From positions 1-64,000 of the forward strand of contig JAGCOR010000005.1 in the NCBI GenBank assembly GCA_017642585.1: DNA of 64,000 bases, given 5' to 3'. Below, piece after piece: positions 1 through 8,828 of the stretch; positions within the stretch are counted from its first letter, which is position 1, and every line of letters starts with the position of its first letter. The notes beneath the pieces are model-generated. The model did not search any database and had not been told where the DNA came from. It saw only the letters and a list, made by a program, of their open reading frames with translations. Both the position numbers and the translations under genes were made by a program. This DNA comes from Alphaproteobacteria bacterium. GTDB lineage: Bacteria > Pseudomonadota > Alphaproteobacteria > Rs-D84.

Positions 1-124
1 AATTTCAGAGGTTGACATATCATATTTCGACAACTGCCAACTTAAAGCCCGGTTATTATGATTGCGAACTTTAAAAAAGTCAAGCATTTTTTCAAAAATA
101 ATTTTAAGAAAATCTTAAAAATTT

Positions 125-150
125 AAAAAGTCGCAGATTTCTGGCTTTTT
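125..150 (+). terminator. possible terminator of an upstream gene
   Basis: AAAAAG and CTTTTT flank an imperfect CAG/CTG stem with an ATTT loop, followed by an A/T-rich tail. The stem has bulges, so this is a weak call. It would end a plus-strand gene lying before the window. Confidence 0.3.
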
Positions 151-239
151 ATAAATTTTAATATTTTTACAAATTCACTTTTCTTTGCCTCTTTGCCCCA
201 TAAAAAGCACCCCTAAAAATGCGATTCGTTTCAAAAAAG

Positions 240-261
240 TCGATTCGCGCCCCCGAATCGA
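240..261 (-). terminator. second tandem terminator of the 324-1217 gene
   Basis: Perfect 8-bp stem TCGATTCG/CGAATCGA with a six-base loop. Read on the minus strand it is followed by CTTTTTTG, the U-tract of an intrinsic terminator. Confidence 0.6.
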
Positions 262-264
262 TAA

Positions 265-302
265 AAAAACCACCACATTTTAATAAACGGGTGGTTTTAT
301 TT
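265..302 (-). terminator. terminator after the outer-membrane protein gene
   Basis: AAACCACC pairs with GGTGGTTT around an A/T-rich loop, with T-runs on both sides, so it could work in both directions. It sits 22 bases past the stop codon of the minus-strand gene. Confidence 0.6.
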
Positions 303-323
303 CAAACAACAATCAAGTTTTGA

Positions 324-1217
324 TTAGAATCTATACATAAACCCAATTTTTACCAATGGGAAATAATCATATTTATCTAAATCATCTTGAATGTCTTTTA
401 TCTCGGCTTTGATATTATCTTTTAATATAGCTTCCAAGGTTGGATCACTTTGAACAGGTACACCACCAACTTCCAATCCTGTCAAAGGAATATCCAAATC
501 TGCCTTGGCAGATTTATCAGCCAACACTACACCAGCGTCGACATAAAATTTAAAGCCCCAGAATAAACCCAAATCAAAACCTGTTCCAACATATGGGCCA
601 GAATAATTCCAGTTTACTTTGGCTTTACCATGGGCAGCCCCGGCATCATATGTATATGTTTGGCCATTCAATTCGAATTCATATACACCACCAATATTTT
701 TATCTGTGATATCTGCTTTGGCATTTAATTTGCCATTGAAATAACCACCAGATATTCTCCATCCGCCCAAGAACCAAGTATTACCAAATGGATAAAAATC
801 AATCATTGCGCCATAATGTTTTCCATCCAACGCAAAATTTTCAATTTTCATATCGCCAATTTCTACACCATCTTCACCTTTACCAGCGATTTCATTTATT
901 TCTTTGTTTAATTTAGATTTAATTGGTGAATAAGTGGCCATATCGAATCGGACACCGAATCGTTTTGCCCAGAAAGAATTAAAGTTTTTATTATTATATC
1001 CAACAAATCCGTTTATACCACTGGTTGGCGAAACACCAATACCCAATTGTAATCCACGTGGAAATTTAATTTTTGGATTGCTTTCTTCAAATTTATTAGC
1101 AACTTGTTCTGTTTTTGCAACTTCTGTATTTACTTTATCTGCAACAGTTGCGCTTTCCGTTGCCAACGCAGGCATTGTAATCAAAGCTAATAAAGAAAGA
1201 ATTGAGATTTTTTTCAT
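324..1217 (-). CDS. secreted, probably outer-membrane beta-barrel protein
   Basis: The 297-residue product starts with a clear Sec signal peptide (MKKISILSLLALITMPALA, cleavage after about residue 19). A charged linker follows, then many alternating hydrophobic strands rich in Gly, Tyr, Phe and Trp, and the chain ends in FMYRF, an aromatic C-terminus typical of barrels inserted by BamA. A central segment (about residues 60-85, 130-165, 205-235) has the strand-turn-strand look of an OmpW/OmpA-like small barrel, but no named family is recognised. It stands alone, with its own promoter and tandem terminators. The substrate or role is unknown. Barrel nature is inferred from composition and the terminal Phe. 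Confidence 0.75.
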   Translation of the reverse strand: MKKISILSLLALITMPALATESATVADKVNTEVAKTEQVANKFEESNPKIKFPRGLQLGIGVSPTSGINGFVGYNNKNFNSFWAKRFGVRFDMATYSPIKSKLNKEINEIAGKGEDGVEIGDMKIENFALDGKHYGAMIDFYPFGNTWFLGGWRISGGYFNGKLNAKADITDKNIGGVYEFELNGQTYTYDAGAAHGKAKVNWNYSGPYVGTGFDLGLFWGFKFYVDAGVVLADKSAKADLDIPLTGLEVGGVPVQSDPTLEAILKDNIKAEIKDIQDDLDKYDYFPLVKIGFMYRF

Positions 1218-1249
1218 GTATATTTCCTTTTGTTTAAGAACTTATTCCC

Positions 1250-1278
1250 ATTATAAGTTTTTTTATACATACGCACAA
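1250..1278 (-). promoter_or_regulatory. promoter of the 324-1217 gene
   Basis: On the minus strand TTGTGC and TATAAT are separated by 17 bases. The -10 lies about 33 bases before the start codon, with an AAGGAAA ribosome site between. Confidence 0.5.
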
Positions 1279-1329
1279 CAACAAATTTTTTATTTAATAT
1301 ATGTGTTTTTTGTGATAAAATGTATAAAT

Positions 1330-2157
1330 ATGAAACGTTATATACCTTTTTTATCATTATTGATAATTGCGTTTGGCATGAATGTCGTGAACGCATCTGA
1401 ATGTGTTGATGAAGATTGTGATTTGGCACCTGCTGAATACACAGAGACAGCAACAGTTGTTGATGTATTGGAACCTGTCGCACCAAAAGAAAATATTTGG
1501 TACGATTTTTCTTACCAATCATCAAAATATGATACGGACAATATGTGCGATTATGATTACAATTGTCCTTTTGAAACAATCCAGGAATGTGAGGTTTGGT
1601 ATAAAAAACCTGTTCACAAAACAAATGTTTTGCGTCGCAGTGCACATTTAAGTCCTGTCAAGGTTGACGACATTATATTTGCAATTAATTTGCAACCTGA
1701 TTTTTCTGCGAATGATGTGGCTGCAAAATCTTTGATGGAACGTTATAAAATCTTAATGCGTACATCCAAGGCATGTTGCACCGCTGGTTTTATAACCGCA
1801 CTGCAAAATGAAGGCGCAAAGGAAGACCAGATATATGAATTTTTGAAAGATGATGCAAACAATTTTGCCATTGGCCAACGTTGTGTCGTTTTATCAAATA
1901 ATGACATAACGGGCGATTATTCTTATGGTGTTGATGGCGAAATGGTTGCAGATGTTCGCAACAAATGTCTGTGCAGAAACAAAAAATGGTTTAATACTTT
2001 GTTACAGCCATTTAATGATATATATGAACGTGCACCCCAATTTGCATCTGATCCGTTTTATTACACATACCAGGACAGCATGAAACGCACCATAACGGTA
2101 TCTGTAAATCAAGATGTTCAAAATGTTTTAGATTTATTAGAATATTGCCCAGATTAA
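1330..2157 (+). CDS. secreted cysteine-containing protein of unknown function
   Basis: The frame is open further upstream, but the ATG at 1330 begins a good signal peptide (MKRYIPFLSLLIIAFGMNVVNA), and upstream codons would run through the divergent gene's promoter, so 1330 is chosen (275 residues). The mature part has about 15 cysteines, including an ECVDEDC pair, a CDYDYNC pair, an ACC triplet region and a KCLC motif, consistent with disulfide bonds in the periplasm or outside. Residues from about 100 onward look helical. No family is recognised. It shares the Cys-rich secreted character of the large protein at 3336-6797. The hairpin terminator overlaps its stop codon. Confidence 0.75.
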   Translation: MKRYIPFLSLLIIAFGMNVVNASECVDEDCDLAPAEYTETATVVDVLEPVAPKENIWYDFSYQSSKYDTDNMCDYDYNCPFETIQECEVWYKKPVHKTNVLRRSAHLSPVKVDDIIFAINLQPDFSANDVAAKSLMERYKILMRTSKACCTAGFITALQNEGAKEDQIYEFLKDDANNFAIGQRCVVLSNNDITGDYSYGVDGEMVADVRNKCLCRNKKWFNTLLQPFNDIYERAPQFASDPFYYTYQDSMKRTITVSVNQDVQNVLDLLEYCPD

Positions 2158-2174
2158 TGGGCAATATCTTTTTT
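2142..2174 (+). terminator. terminator with the stop codon in its loop
   Basis: A perfect 10-bp stem (ATATTGCCCA and TGGGCAATAT) closes a GATTAA loop and is followed by CTTTTTTA. The gene's TAA stop (2155-2157) lies in the loop, so the last codons form the 5' arm. Confidence 0.75.
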
Positions 2175-2183
2175 ACATTAAAT

Positions 2184-3224
2184 TTATTTTGCGTTTTTAT
2201 TTAACCACGCATAATGGCGCAGGAATTCTATGCCAGGTCCCGCAGGATATCCCATCCAACGTGAACCTGCAGGTATGTTACGGAATACACCACTGTTCGC
2301 ACCTATTTCTGCATCATCACCAATATGAATTCCGTTTGAAACACCCGCATGTCCACCGATTAAAACACGATCACCGACAACAACACCGCCGGCCAAACCA
2401 ACACCAGATGCCAAGAAGCATTCTTTGCCCACAACAACACCATGACCAATTTGGCATAAATTATCAATTTTTGTTCCATCCCCCACAATTGTGTCAGTCA
2501 TAGCCCCCCTGTCCACACAACTATTTGAACCGACAGAAACACGGTCACCCAATATAACGCGTCCAACATGTGGTATAAACACGTTTTTCCCTTCCTGGCG
2601 CGTGTAACCGAATCCATCCTTGCCAATTACAGCATTTGCATTTATCACGCAATTTGAGCCAATTGTAGCGTTTTCTATATGGGCCCCAGAATAAACAACC
2701 GTACCAGAGCGCAAAACCACATTACGACCAATGAAAGCACCTGGATAAATCTTTACACCTTCTTCTAAAACTGCACCACGTTCCACAGTTGCAAATTGCC
2801 CGATATAATTGGAACGTTTTTTACGGAAGAACACGCCACGTTCTACACAGGCAAAATAACTGATACCAAAACGTGGTTTTTCACGATAAATTTCACCCAA
2901 GATTTTAACAATGTTACCGCGTGGGGAATTTGTTATTAACAAAGTCGTTCCTTCTGGTGCGTCATTAATTTGTTCGGGTTGTAACAAAATAACAGTCGCT
3001 TTGGTTTTATGTAAAACTTCTATTGGTAAAATTTTAAATGCGTTTGAATTGCGTTCTGTGGAATAGAAAGCCAATTGACCAGCACGTGCATCAGCAATTG
3101 GTGCAACCCCGCGCACAGGTTCATTTGGATTTCCCCTTAATTCCAAACCAAATTTTTTTGCCAATTCACCTGCTGTGGTTTTTGTTCCACGTGGACCGAA
3201 AATCATACGCAATAAATTTCTCAT
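2184..3224 (-). CDS. lpxD: UDP-3-O-acylglucosamine N-acyltransferase LpxD
   Basis: LpxD adds the second hydroxyacyl chain (N-linked at position 2) in lipid A synthesis, from acyl-ACP, in the cytoplasm. The 346-residue protein has the usual layout: an N-terminal uridine-binding domain (about residues 1-115), a long left-handed beta-helix of hexapeptide repeats (about 120-320), and a short C-terminal helix. The GKDGFGYT motif (201-208) and the QIGHGV segment with the likely catalytic His (about 261) are present. In many proteobacteria lpxD lies with fabZ and lpxA; here it is alone, flanked by secreted-protein genes. It shows that the organism makes LPS, in agreement with lptF and lptD later in the window. 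Confidence 0.95.
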   Translation of the reverse strand: MRNLLRMIFGPRGTKTTAGELAKKFGLELRGNPNEPVRGVAPIADARAGQLAFYSTERNSNAFKILPIEVLHKTKATVILLQPEQINDAPEGTTLLITNSPRGNIVKILGEIYREKPRFGISYFACVERGVFFRKKRSNYIGQFATVERGAVLEEGVKIYPGAFIGRNVVLRSGTVVYSGAHIENATIGSNCVINANAVIGKDGFGYTRQEGKNVFIPHVGRVILGDRVSVGSNSCVDRGAMTDTIVGDGTKIDNLCQIGHGVVVGKECFLASGVGLAGGVVVGDRVLIGGHAGVSNGIHIGDDAEIGANSGVFRNIPAGSRWMGYPAGPGIEFLRHYAWLNKNAK

Positions 3225-3291
3225 ATATCATCCTTTTCGTTTTTAACGATTATAAAACATAAGAATAAAAAGGCAATGTAAAATATTAAAC

Positions 3292-3322
3292 AAAAAAGCC
3301 ACCAAAAAGGTGGCTTTTTATA
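3292..3322 (-). terminator. terminator of the large Cys-rich protein gene
   Basis: AAAAAGCCACC and GGTGGCTTTTT form an 11-bp stem with a five-A loop and flanking A/T runs, just past the stop codon of the 3336-6797 gene. Confidence 0.75.
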
Positions 3323-3335
3323 TTTCTGCCTGGAA

Positions 3336-6300
3336 TTATTCTACGTCAAAACTGATAACGTCACCGTAAGATCCCAATTCTTCACCGCCCAAATAGCAGT
3401 GGATATGAGAACCAACTTGTTCTAACCATTCTGCAATGGCTTCGTTTTCAGCTTTTTCATATTTAACATCCAAAACGTTTTTGGTGATTCCATAACCCAA
3501 CAAACCACCTGCCAATGCACCGACACCACCAGCAACCAAGTTTCTGTTTCTGCGACCAGATGTATCTTCTTTGGCTGTTTCCATTGTTGTACAAATATCT
3601 CTTAACTTTGAAATATTTGTTGGGAATGTTGCCTTGGCAGTTTCCATATTCATTGGTTTTGCATCCACCGCAGCTTGTCCTTGTTGTTTTTGAACAACCC
3701 CTAATGTTAGGTTATCATTTATCGTACTTACACCGGCATCGCTACCAAGAATACTTATCGCCGCATTAATGTTATCTTTAATGTAACCCTTTTCTGGATC
3801 TCCAGTTGCATCCCTTGGTGCTTTTCCTAACAATTCTGCCGCATAGTCAATCTTTGGTTTGCAGTTATTGTCAGCAGTACATTTGTCACTACCTTGTATT
3901 TTGCTAATGTAAGCATTTCGAATATTTCTTACATCATCAGGATTCCATTCATATACAGCTTGGACTGCATCTTTGGCAACTGTGTAACCATTGATAACGG
4001 TGAATTCAATACCTTTGACATCGCCACCTGCGTTACGTGCAGCACGCAATGCTTTGTTTGCATGTTCAACTGCTTCTTGGTATTGTCTCAAAGCTTCTGT
4101 TTGTTGTGCAGCATTTCCTTCATACAAAATAAATGTTTGATATGCAGAGTTTGCTTTGTCCAATTCAGAATTACATGTTTTACCGGCTTCATTCTTTTCT
4201 TCGGTCTGTGTGTATTCGTTATTCTTTGCACTTAACAAACCACCCAATGTGCCACCTTTCTTTTGGATAGCATCCATACCGACGAATCCACCGACACCAC
4301 CAACGGCTGTTCCGCCCAATGTGAACCACAATTTTTTGTACCAATCAGCATCAGAACCTTCACCAGCTTCTTTACGTGCTTCTTTACCCACAGCTTTACT
4401 GATGTTGTCTAATGTAGATTTACTGATCCAAGAACCACATGTGAAGGCATCACCAACTGCAAAGTATGCAACTGAATCGCCACCCAGGTTGTCTTGAATG
4501 TTTTTATCATCGGACACAACTGTAATCTTTGCACGGCAGAAAGAACCATACAAATCATTACTTGCAACAAATTGATTTGTGGTCAAACCTTTCATAGCAT
4601 AGTTCTTTGGAACTTTGTTAGATTTCAATTTTACCCACATAAATGTAGAACCATTATCTTTGTTACCCATGATTCCACCATTGTTGTTTTGCAAGCAAAT
4701 ATTTTGTTCTTTGGTCAATTTTGCATTATATTTTGCCTGGGCTTCTTTTTCGATATCCATCAAAACTTCTTGGAACAAGTTTTCTGCAGATTGACTGATA
4801 GAATATTCATCCCATGTTTCTGTAACTTCTTGGTCGTATAAACATCCGTCTTCGTCCATATATCCGCAAGCTTCGATTGTGTTTTCGTTGCACATATCGC
4901 TTACTGTTTTAGTCTTACAACCTATAACAACATTCGAATCTTGTCTTTTTGCAGATATACTGCCTGCTGCGCCCAACCAAGTGTCACGAACACCGCCAGA
5001 ACCCCAAGAACTTTTTTGTGGATCATCTGATGATTTCAATTTGAAAGCTTCGATTTTCAAATGTTCTTCACAAACGTCCGCATTTTTAACTGTACCGATA
5101 CACAAACCTGTAACGATTGTGTAATCCAATACACCGCCAACTTTGTTCATACTTTTATCGAATCCAGCTGCACCAGTATCATATGTGTTGGACATAACGT
5201 CTGTTCTGTTACGATAGCAGTTGATATAATCTTTACCACACAAAGATTTCACACAGCTGATTGCAACATTACCGCATTGTTTTCTCATTTGAGAAATTGC
5301 AGCAGTATTATAAGAAGAACTTAATGAAGAATTCAAAGTGCCAATTACACTGATTGGATCCTTGTCACCTTCTTCTTCGTATGATGGAAACAATGCTTTA
5401 AATACACTGTTGTCTGTGTATGTATATGTATACATATTATTATTTACAGATGCAGCAGCATATTGACAGTTGGAATCTGTATTAACAATTGATTCACATG
5501 CTGTTTTGATTGTTTCATATGTTGCACCACCACTGATTGTGTTGTTACCGTTTTCACCGAACACTTGGCTGTAACATACAGAACCTAAACCGCCACCGCA
5601 ATTACGCATAGCACATGTTTTGATTGTTTCCACGCATTTGTTTTTAGCTTTGGCATCAAATTTGTTCACCAAGTCTTGAACTTTTTGACGCATTGCGTTG
5701 TTCATACGTGCAGCATATGCTTCATCAAAGATTTCTTCACGGTTATCTTCGTCACGCAATTGTGCATTTGTTGGCATTTGTCCATTACCAATAAATGTAG
5801 CATAGCAATATTTATTTCCACCGATTGTTTCCAAACATGCATTTTTCAAATATCCAGAAACATCTTTGGTTGTCAAAGTTGATGCAACCGTGGCCAATTT
5901 TTCATTTGCAACCAAATTACCTGTGCTGATAGCTTCTGCAATTTCAGCCAACACGCCATTTGCATCTACTACACATTTGTTTGGATTTGAACCACACGCA
6001 TTCAAAATACATTGATCTGCAATTTTATAGCAAGTAGAAACCGCGTTCACAGCCGCCAATGCAGCACCTTCGCTGATTGCGGTACCAACACGTGATGTTG
6101 CAGCAGGGGCGGCACTGGTATTTGTAGAACCGAATAATTCTGTGATTCCATCACCCTGGCAACGAGCCAATGTTGATGCACAGTTTATAGATTGTTTTTT
6201 GAATTCGTTATTTGTTGTACATAATTCGAAATCACTGCCACAAACACTTTCTTTCTGCAAACATTTCATATATTTTTTAACACATTGGTCAGATGTCAAC

Positions 6301-6797
6301 ATATTTGACAATTTTGCACCTGTAACCATTTGACCCAGCACAGATCCATCTGTTGGGTATCTGTATTTGGAGACTTCGCCATAATTGTTTGTAGATTCAA
6401 CTTCGGCCAAGGCAGTAACACTGCTGGTTCCGAACAAATCGTTAACACCGGATGGGGAACATTGACCCAAAATGCTTAAGCAATTTGGCATTTTTGCGTG
6501 CAACAACACATTTGTCGTACATTCTTCCAAACCTGGACCGCAGACATCTGTACCCTTCAAACATCCAGAATATGTTTCGATACATTCGCTGTTAGATAAC
6601 AACGAAGCTGTCGATGATGATGACGAACCGGTAGTAGCCGTTCCAGTAACGATGTAACCTGCAACTGACGGTAACCGTGCAGAAGCCGATCCGGTCTTAA
6701 TAGCACCCATTACGCTGGCACGCGGACTGGCCGCATTTGCCCCGGAAAATGTAGCAATTATTGCAAAAAAGCCAAGTGTTTTGACGATATTTTTCAT
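3336..6797 (-). CDS. 1153-residue secreted protein with regularly spaced cysteine repeats
   Basis: A signal peptide (cleavage near ANA, residue 22) is followed by a low-complexity Ser/Thr stretch. Two tandem Cys modules come next, with cysteines at 72, 79, 86, 93, 106, 113 and again at 172, 179, 186, 193, 206, 213: exactly 100 residues apart, each ending in an LFG motif. Three shorter versions follow (C256/263/268/275, C388/395/400/408, C508/515/520/527) of form C-x6-C-x4-C-x6/7-C. More Cys pairs occur to about residue 790. Two glycine-zipper hydrophobic segments (about 824-843 and 1087-1104) could insert in or rest against a membrane. No family is recognised; the even Cys spacing suggests disulfide ladders or metal binding outside the cytoplasm. 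It lies downstream of the pilin operon on the same strand after an 86-base gap, so a surface role is possible. Confidence 0.8.
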   Translation of the reverse strand: MKNIVKTLGFFAIIATFSGANAASPRASVMGAIKTGSASARLPSVAGYIVTGTATTGSSSSSTASLLSNSECIETYSGCLKGTDVCGPGLEECTTNVLLHAKMPNCLSILGQCSPSGVNDLFGTSSVTALAEVESTNNYGEVSKYRYPTDGSVLGQMVTGAKLSNMLTSDQCVKKYMKCLQKESVCGSDFELCTTNNEFKKQSINCASTLARCQGDGITELFGSTNTSAAPAATSRVGTAISEGAALAAVNAVSTCYKIADQCILNACGSNPNKCVVDANGVLAEIAEAISTGNLVANEKLATVASTLTTKDVSGYLKNACLETIGGNKYCYATFIGNGQMPTNAQLRDEDNREEIFDEAYAARMNNAMRQKVQDLVNKFDAKAKNKCVETIKTCAMRNCGGGLGSVCYSQVFGENGNNTISGGATYETIKTACESIVNTDSNCQYAAASVNNNMYTYTYTDNSVFKALFPSYEEEGDKDPISVIGTLNSSLSSSYNTAAISQMRKQCGNVAISCVKSLCGKDYINCYRNRTDVMSNTYDTGAAGFDKSMNKVGGVLDYTIVTGLCIGTVKNADVCEEHLKIEAFKLKSSDDPQKSSWGSGGVRDTWLGAAGSISAKRQDSNVVIGCKTKTVSDMCNENTIEACGYMDEDGCLYDQEVTETWDEYSISQSAENLFQEVLMDIEKEAQAKYNAKLTKEQNICLQNNNGGIMGNKDNGSTFMWVKLKSNKVPKNYAMKGLTTNQFVASNDLYGSFCRAKITVVSDDKNIQDNLGGDSVAYFAVGDAFTCGSWISKSTLDNISKAVGKEARKEAGEGSDADWYKKLWFTLGGTAVGGVGGFVGMDAIQKKGGTLGGLLSAKNNEYTQTEEKNEAGKTCNSELDKANSAYQTFILYEGNAAQQTEALRQYQEAVEHANKALRAARNAGGDVKGIEFTVINGYTVAKDAVQAVYEWNPDDVRNIRNAYISKIQGSDKCTADNNCKPKIDYAAELLGKAPRDATGDPEKGYIKDNINAAISILGSDAGVSTINDNLTLGVVQKQQGQAAVDAKPMNMETAKATFPTNISKLRDICTTMETAKEDTSGRRNRNLVAGGVGALAGGLLGYGITKNVLDVKYEKAENEAIAEWLEQVGSHIHCYLGGEELGSYGDVISFDVE
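6129..6593 (-). repeat. tandem 100-residue Cys-module repeat
   Basis: Codons for residues about 69-123 and 169-223 of the large secreted protein encode two copies of the same module, each with six cysteines at identical spacing (x6, x6, x6, x12, x6) followed by a conserved LFG. The copies have diverged in sequence between the cysteines, so the duplication is old. Confidence 0.8.
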
Positions 6798-6883
6798 CCC
6801 CTTTCTCCATTTACTATGTCTTTATTTTATCATAGTTGCAAAAATAAAGCAAAGGGAAAAATGAATATTTTGACCAATAATTT

Positions 6884-7843
6884 TTATTCGTTATCCAGAA
6901 TTTCTTTCAATTCCAACATATCATCTGGTAAACGTGTCTTGAAATGCATTTTTTCACCGGTTACAGGATGAACGAATTCCAACAATTCCGCGTGTAACAT
7001 CTGGCCTGAATGAGTTTTCAAAAATTCCAACAACATTGGATCTTTGACACCACCGATATGAGATTTTTCTTTGCCATACAAAGAATCACAAACCACAGGA
7101 AAACCATGGGCAGATAAATGAACCCTGATTTGATGCGTTCGCCCCGTCATCAAAGTGCAACGGAACAAAGAAATTCCAGACCGTGTCCAAACATCCGCAA
7201 CATTCACAATTGTGTGCGCAGGTTTGCCACCTGTTTTTACCATGGACATTTTTTGACGATTACGACTGGACCGTGCGATATTACCAGTTATATCCGCCCC
7301 ACCCCATGTTGGAACACCCCAAACAAAAGCGACATATTTACGGGTCAAATCGTGTTCTGAAAATATTTTTACCAAACCACGATATGCTGCATCACTTTTT
7401 GCAAAAACCATTACCCCACTGGTATCTTTATCCAAACGATGAACAACCCCAGGGCGCGTCAAACCACCAAGGGTCGACAAATGTGTGTATGCCAATAAGT
7501 TTTGAACCAAAGTTCCAGTTTTATTCCCCGCAGATGGATACATAACAACACCACGCGGTTTATTGATTACGATAATATCATCGTCTTCGTATAAAATATC
7601 TAAATCAAAATCATTTGAAACATTGTCATACGCAACATCAGAAGTTTTTTCGGATATAGTTACAACAAATTCATCACCTAATTTCGTTTTCTCAGACAAT
7701 TTTGTTATATCTGTATTATTGCGTTTAATATCAAATTTTTGAATTTCACTGCGTGAAAATTCAGGCATTTTGCCCGCCAGAAATTTATCTATTCGAATAC
7801 CAACATTTGAATCATCAACTAAAAAATTACGAACATTAGCCAT
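6884..7843 (-). CDS. rluD: RluA/RluD-family 23S rRNA pseudouridine synthase
   Basis: It converts uridines of 23S rRNA to pseudouridine. An S4 RNA-binding domain (about residues 5-65) precedes the catalytic domain with HRLDKDTSG, whose Asp (about 138) is the catalytic residue, and the later GRTHQIRVH motif. The ATG at 7843 overlaps the TAA stop of the upstream gene by one base (TAATG), which decides the start over an in-frame ATG 18 bases earlier; that gives 319 residues, normal for the family. RluD (positions 1911/1915/1917) versus RluC cannot be settled from the sequence; RluD is favoured by length and the S4 domain. It is the last closely linked gene of the pilin operon. Confidence 0.9.
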   Translation of the reverse strand: MANVRNFLVDDSNVGIRIDKFLAGKMPEFSRSEIQKFDIKRNNTDITKLSEKTKLGDEFVVTISEKTSDVAYDNVSNDFDLDILYEDDDIIVINKPRGVVMYPSAGNKTGTLVQNLLAYTHLSTLGGLTRPGVVHRLDKDTSGVMVFAKSDAAYRGLVKIFSEHDLTRKYVAFVWGVPTWGGADITGNIARSSRNRQKMSMVKTGGKPAHTIVNVADVWTRSGISLFRCTLMTGRTHQIRVHLSAHGFPVVCDSLYGKEKSHIGGVKDPMLLEFLKTHSGQMLHAELLEFVHPVTGEKMHFKTRLPDDMLELKEILDNE

Positions 7844-8334
7844 TATTTGTATTCTTTCCACTTTTTACCTTGTTCGCACTTTGAAATATCAATTGTGAAA
7901 TCGCGTTTTTTACCGTCGATTTTACAGGTCAAAATCCCTTCGGTCACAGCGTCAGTTGCATCTTTATCTGCGTTACGCCAAGCAAAAGAAATTGTTTCAG
8001 GTTTATGTATGCATACAAGACGCAATTTTCCATCCATTTTCCCATTTGGTGATAACCAAACACGAACGCTGTCCGCTTCACCATAGCAAGGAAAAGAATC
8101 TAAATAATACAAAATCAAACCTTGTTTAACCAATTGTTTGTCCATTCCTGTGACTGTGCCATTATATTGGCGCAATCTCAGTCCTGTAACACCTTCCCAA
8201 TCAACAGTTGTTGAAAACACACTAACACACGGTGTTGGCATTGGTGCAGGTGATGGTGTTGGTATCATCGGTGAATCTTTGGCAGATGCAGTACAACATA
8301 CAAAAGCCATCATAACGAATAATAATTTTTTCAT
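7843..8334 (-). CDS. small secreted protein of unknown function
   Basis: The 163-residue product has a signal peptide (MKKLLFVMMAFVCCTASA), a proline-rich linker (about 22-36) and a compact domain with four cysteines that could form two disulfides (C37, C84 region, C109 region, C137 region and a late C154). It is predicted periplasmic. No family is recognised. It sits between the zinc-ribbon membrane protein (two bases away) and rluD (one-base overlap), so it is co-expressed with the pilin-like genes. Confidence 0.7.
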   Translation of the reverse strand: MKKLLFVMMAFVCCTASAKDSPMIPTPSPAPMPTPCVSVFSTTVDWEGVTGLRLRQYNGTVTGMDKQLVKQGLILYYLDSFPCYGEADSVRVWLSPNGKMDGKLRLVCIHKPETISFAWRNADKDATDAVTEGILTCKIDGKKRDFTIDISKCEQGKKWKEYK

Positions 8335-8336
8335 GT

Positions 8337-8828
8337 TTAATCCTTTAATTCTATAGCAACGCGTTTAACATCAACCGGGTTCACAGACAAAGTATAATTA
8401 AATGCAACCGTCGTTTTAGGTTCAACAAATGTCGCAGGTGGCAAAAACGATTGGTTTGATAAAACATTATTTGCCGCATCGTATGAAACAATTACTACAT
8501 TGGGTAATCCCTGTAAATCCTCAGAAATATTTACTATATATCCTGAAACAGAAACCTGATTATTTTGAACAACACTTTGAATACTGGTCTGGTCCACATA
8601 CACAGGTTTTTTGTCACCCTTGTTTTCTTTGTATGTTATCATAACCGCAAAAGCAAATACACACGCCGCAATCAAAGCACAAAAAGACGCAATAAATTTC
8701 AACAAAGTATTTTGCCAAACGGGTTTGTGTGGCAACCAAGTATTCCCACACACGGCACATTTAACCATTCCTTTTGGGAATTTTTTTAATTCATATTCTG
8801 TTTTACAAAAATCACATTCTATTTTCAT
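8337..8828 (-). CDS. zinc-ribbon (MJ0042-type) membrane protein
   Basis: The N-terminus carries two CxxC knuckles (C5/C8 and C24/C27) typical of the MJ0042/zinc_ribbon_5 domain seen in many alphaproteobacterial proteins. One transmembrane helix (about 43-65) follows, then a beta-rich C-terminal domain (about 80-163) resembling the DUF3426 type. The ribbon would lie in the cytoplasm and the beta domain in the periplasm. Its ATG overlaps the stop of the pilin-like gene upstream by four bases (ATGA), so translation is coupled. Function is unknown. Confidence 0.75.
   Translation of the reverse strand: MKIECDFCKTEYELKKFPKGMVKCAVCGNTWLPHKPVWQNTLLKFIASFCALIAACVFAFAVMITYKENKGDKKPVYVDQTSIQSVVQNNQVSVSGYIVNISEDLQGLPNVVIVSYDAANNVLSNQSFLPPATFVEPKTTVAFNYTLSVNPVDVKRVAIELKD

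Larger units (their letters stand above)
1..323. other. gene-free AT-rich stretch with terminator hairpins
   Basis: No open frame with a plausible ribosome site is visible on either strand here. The stretch holds three hairpins (listed separately) and A/T tracts. The two nearest the following minus-strand gene look like its tandem terminators. The first 120 bases show nothing recognisable; a TTGACA at 12-17 has no convincing -10 partner. Confidence 0.6.

Noticed and set aside
934..1329. Upstream extension of the 1330-2157 gene
   Set aside because: It would run through the opposite gene and its promoter; a clear signal peptide begins at 1330.
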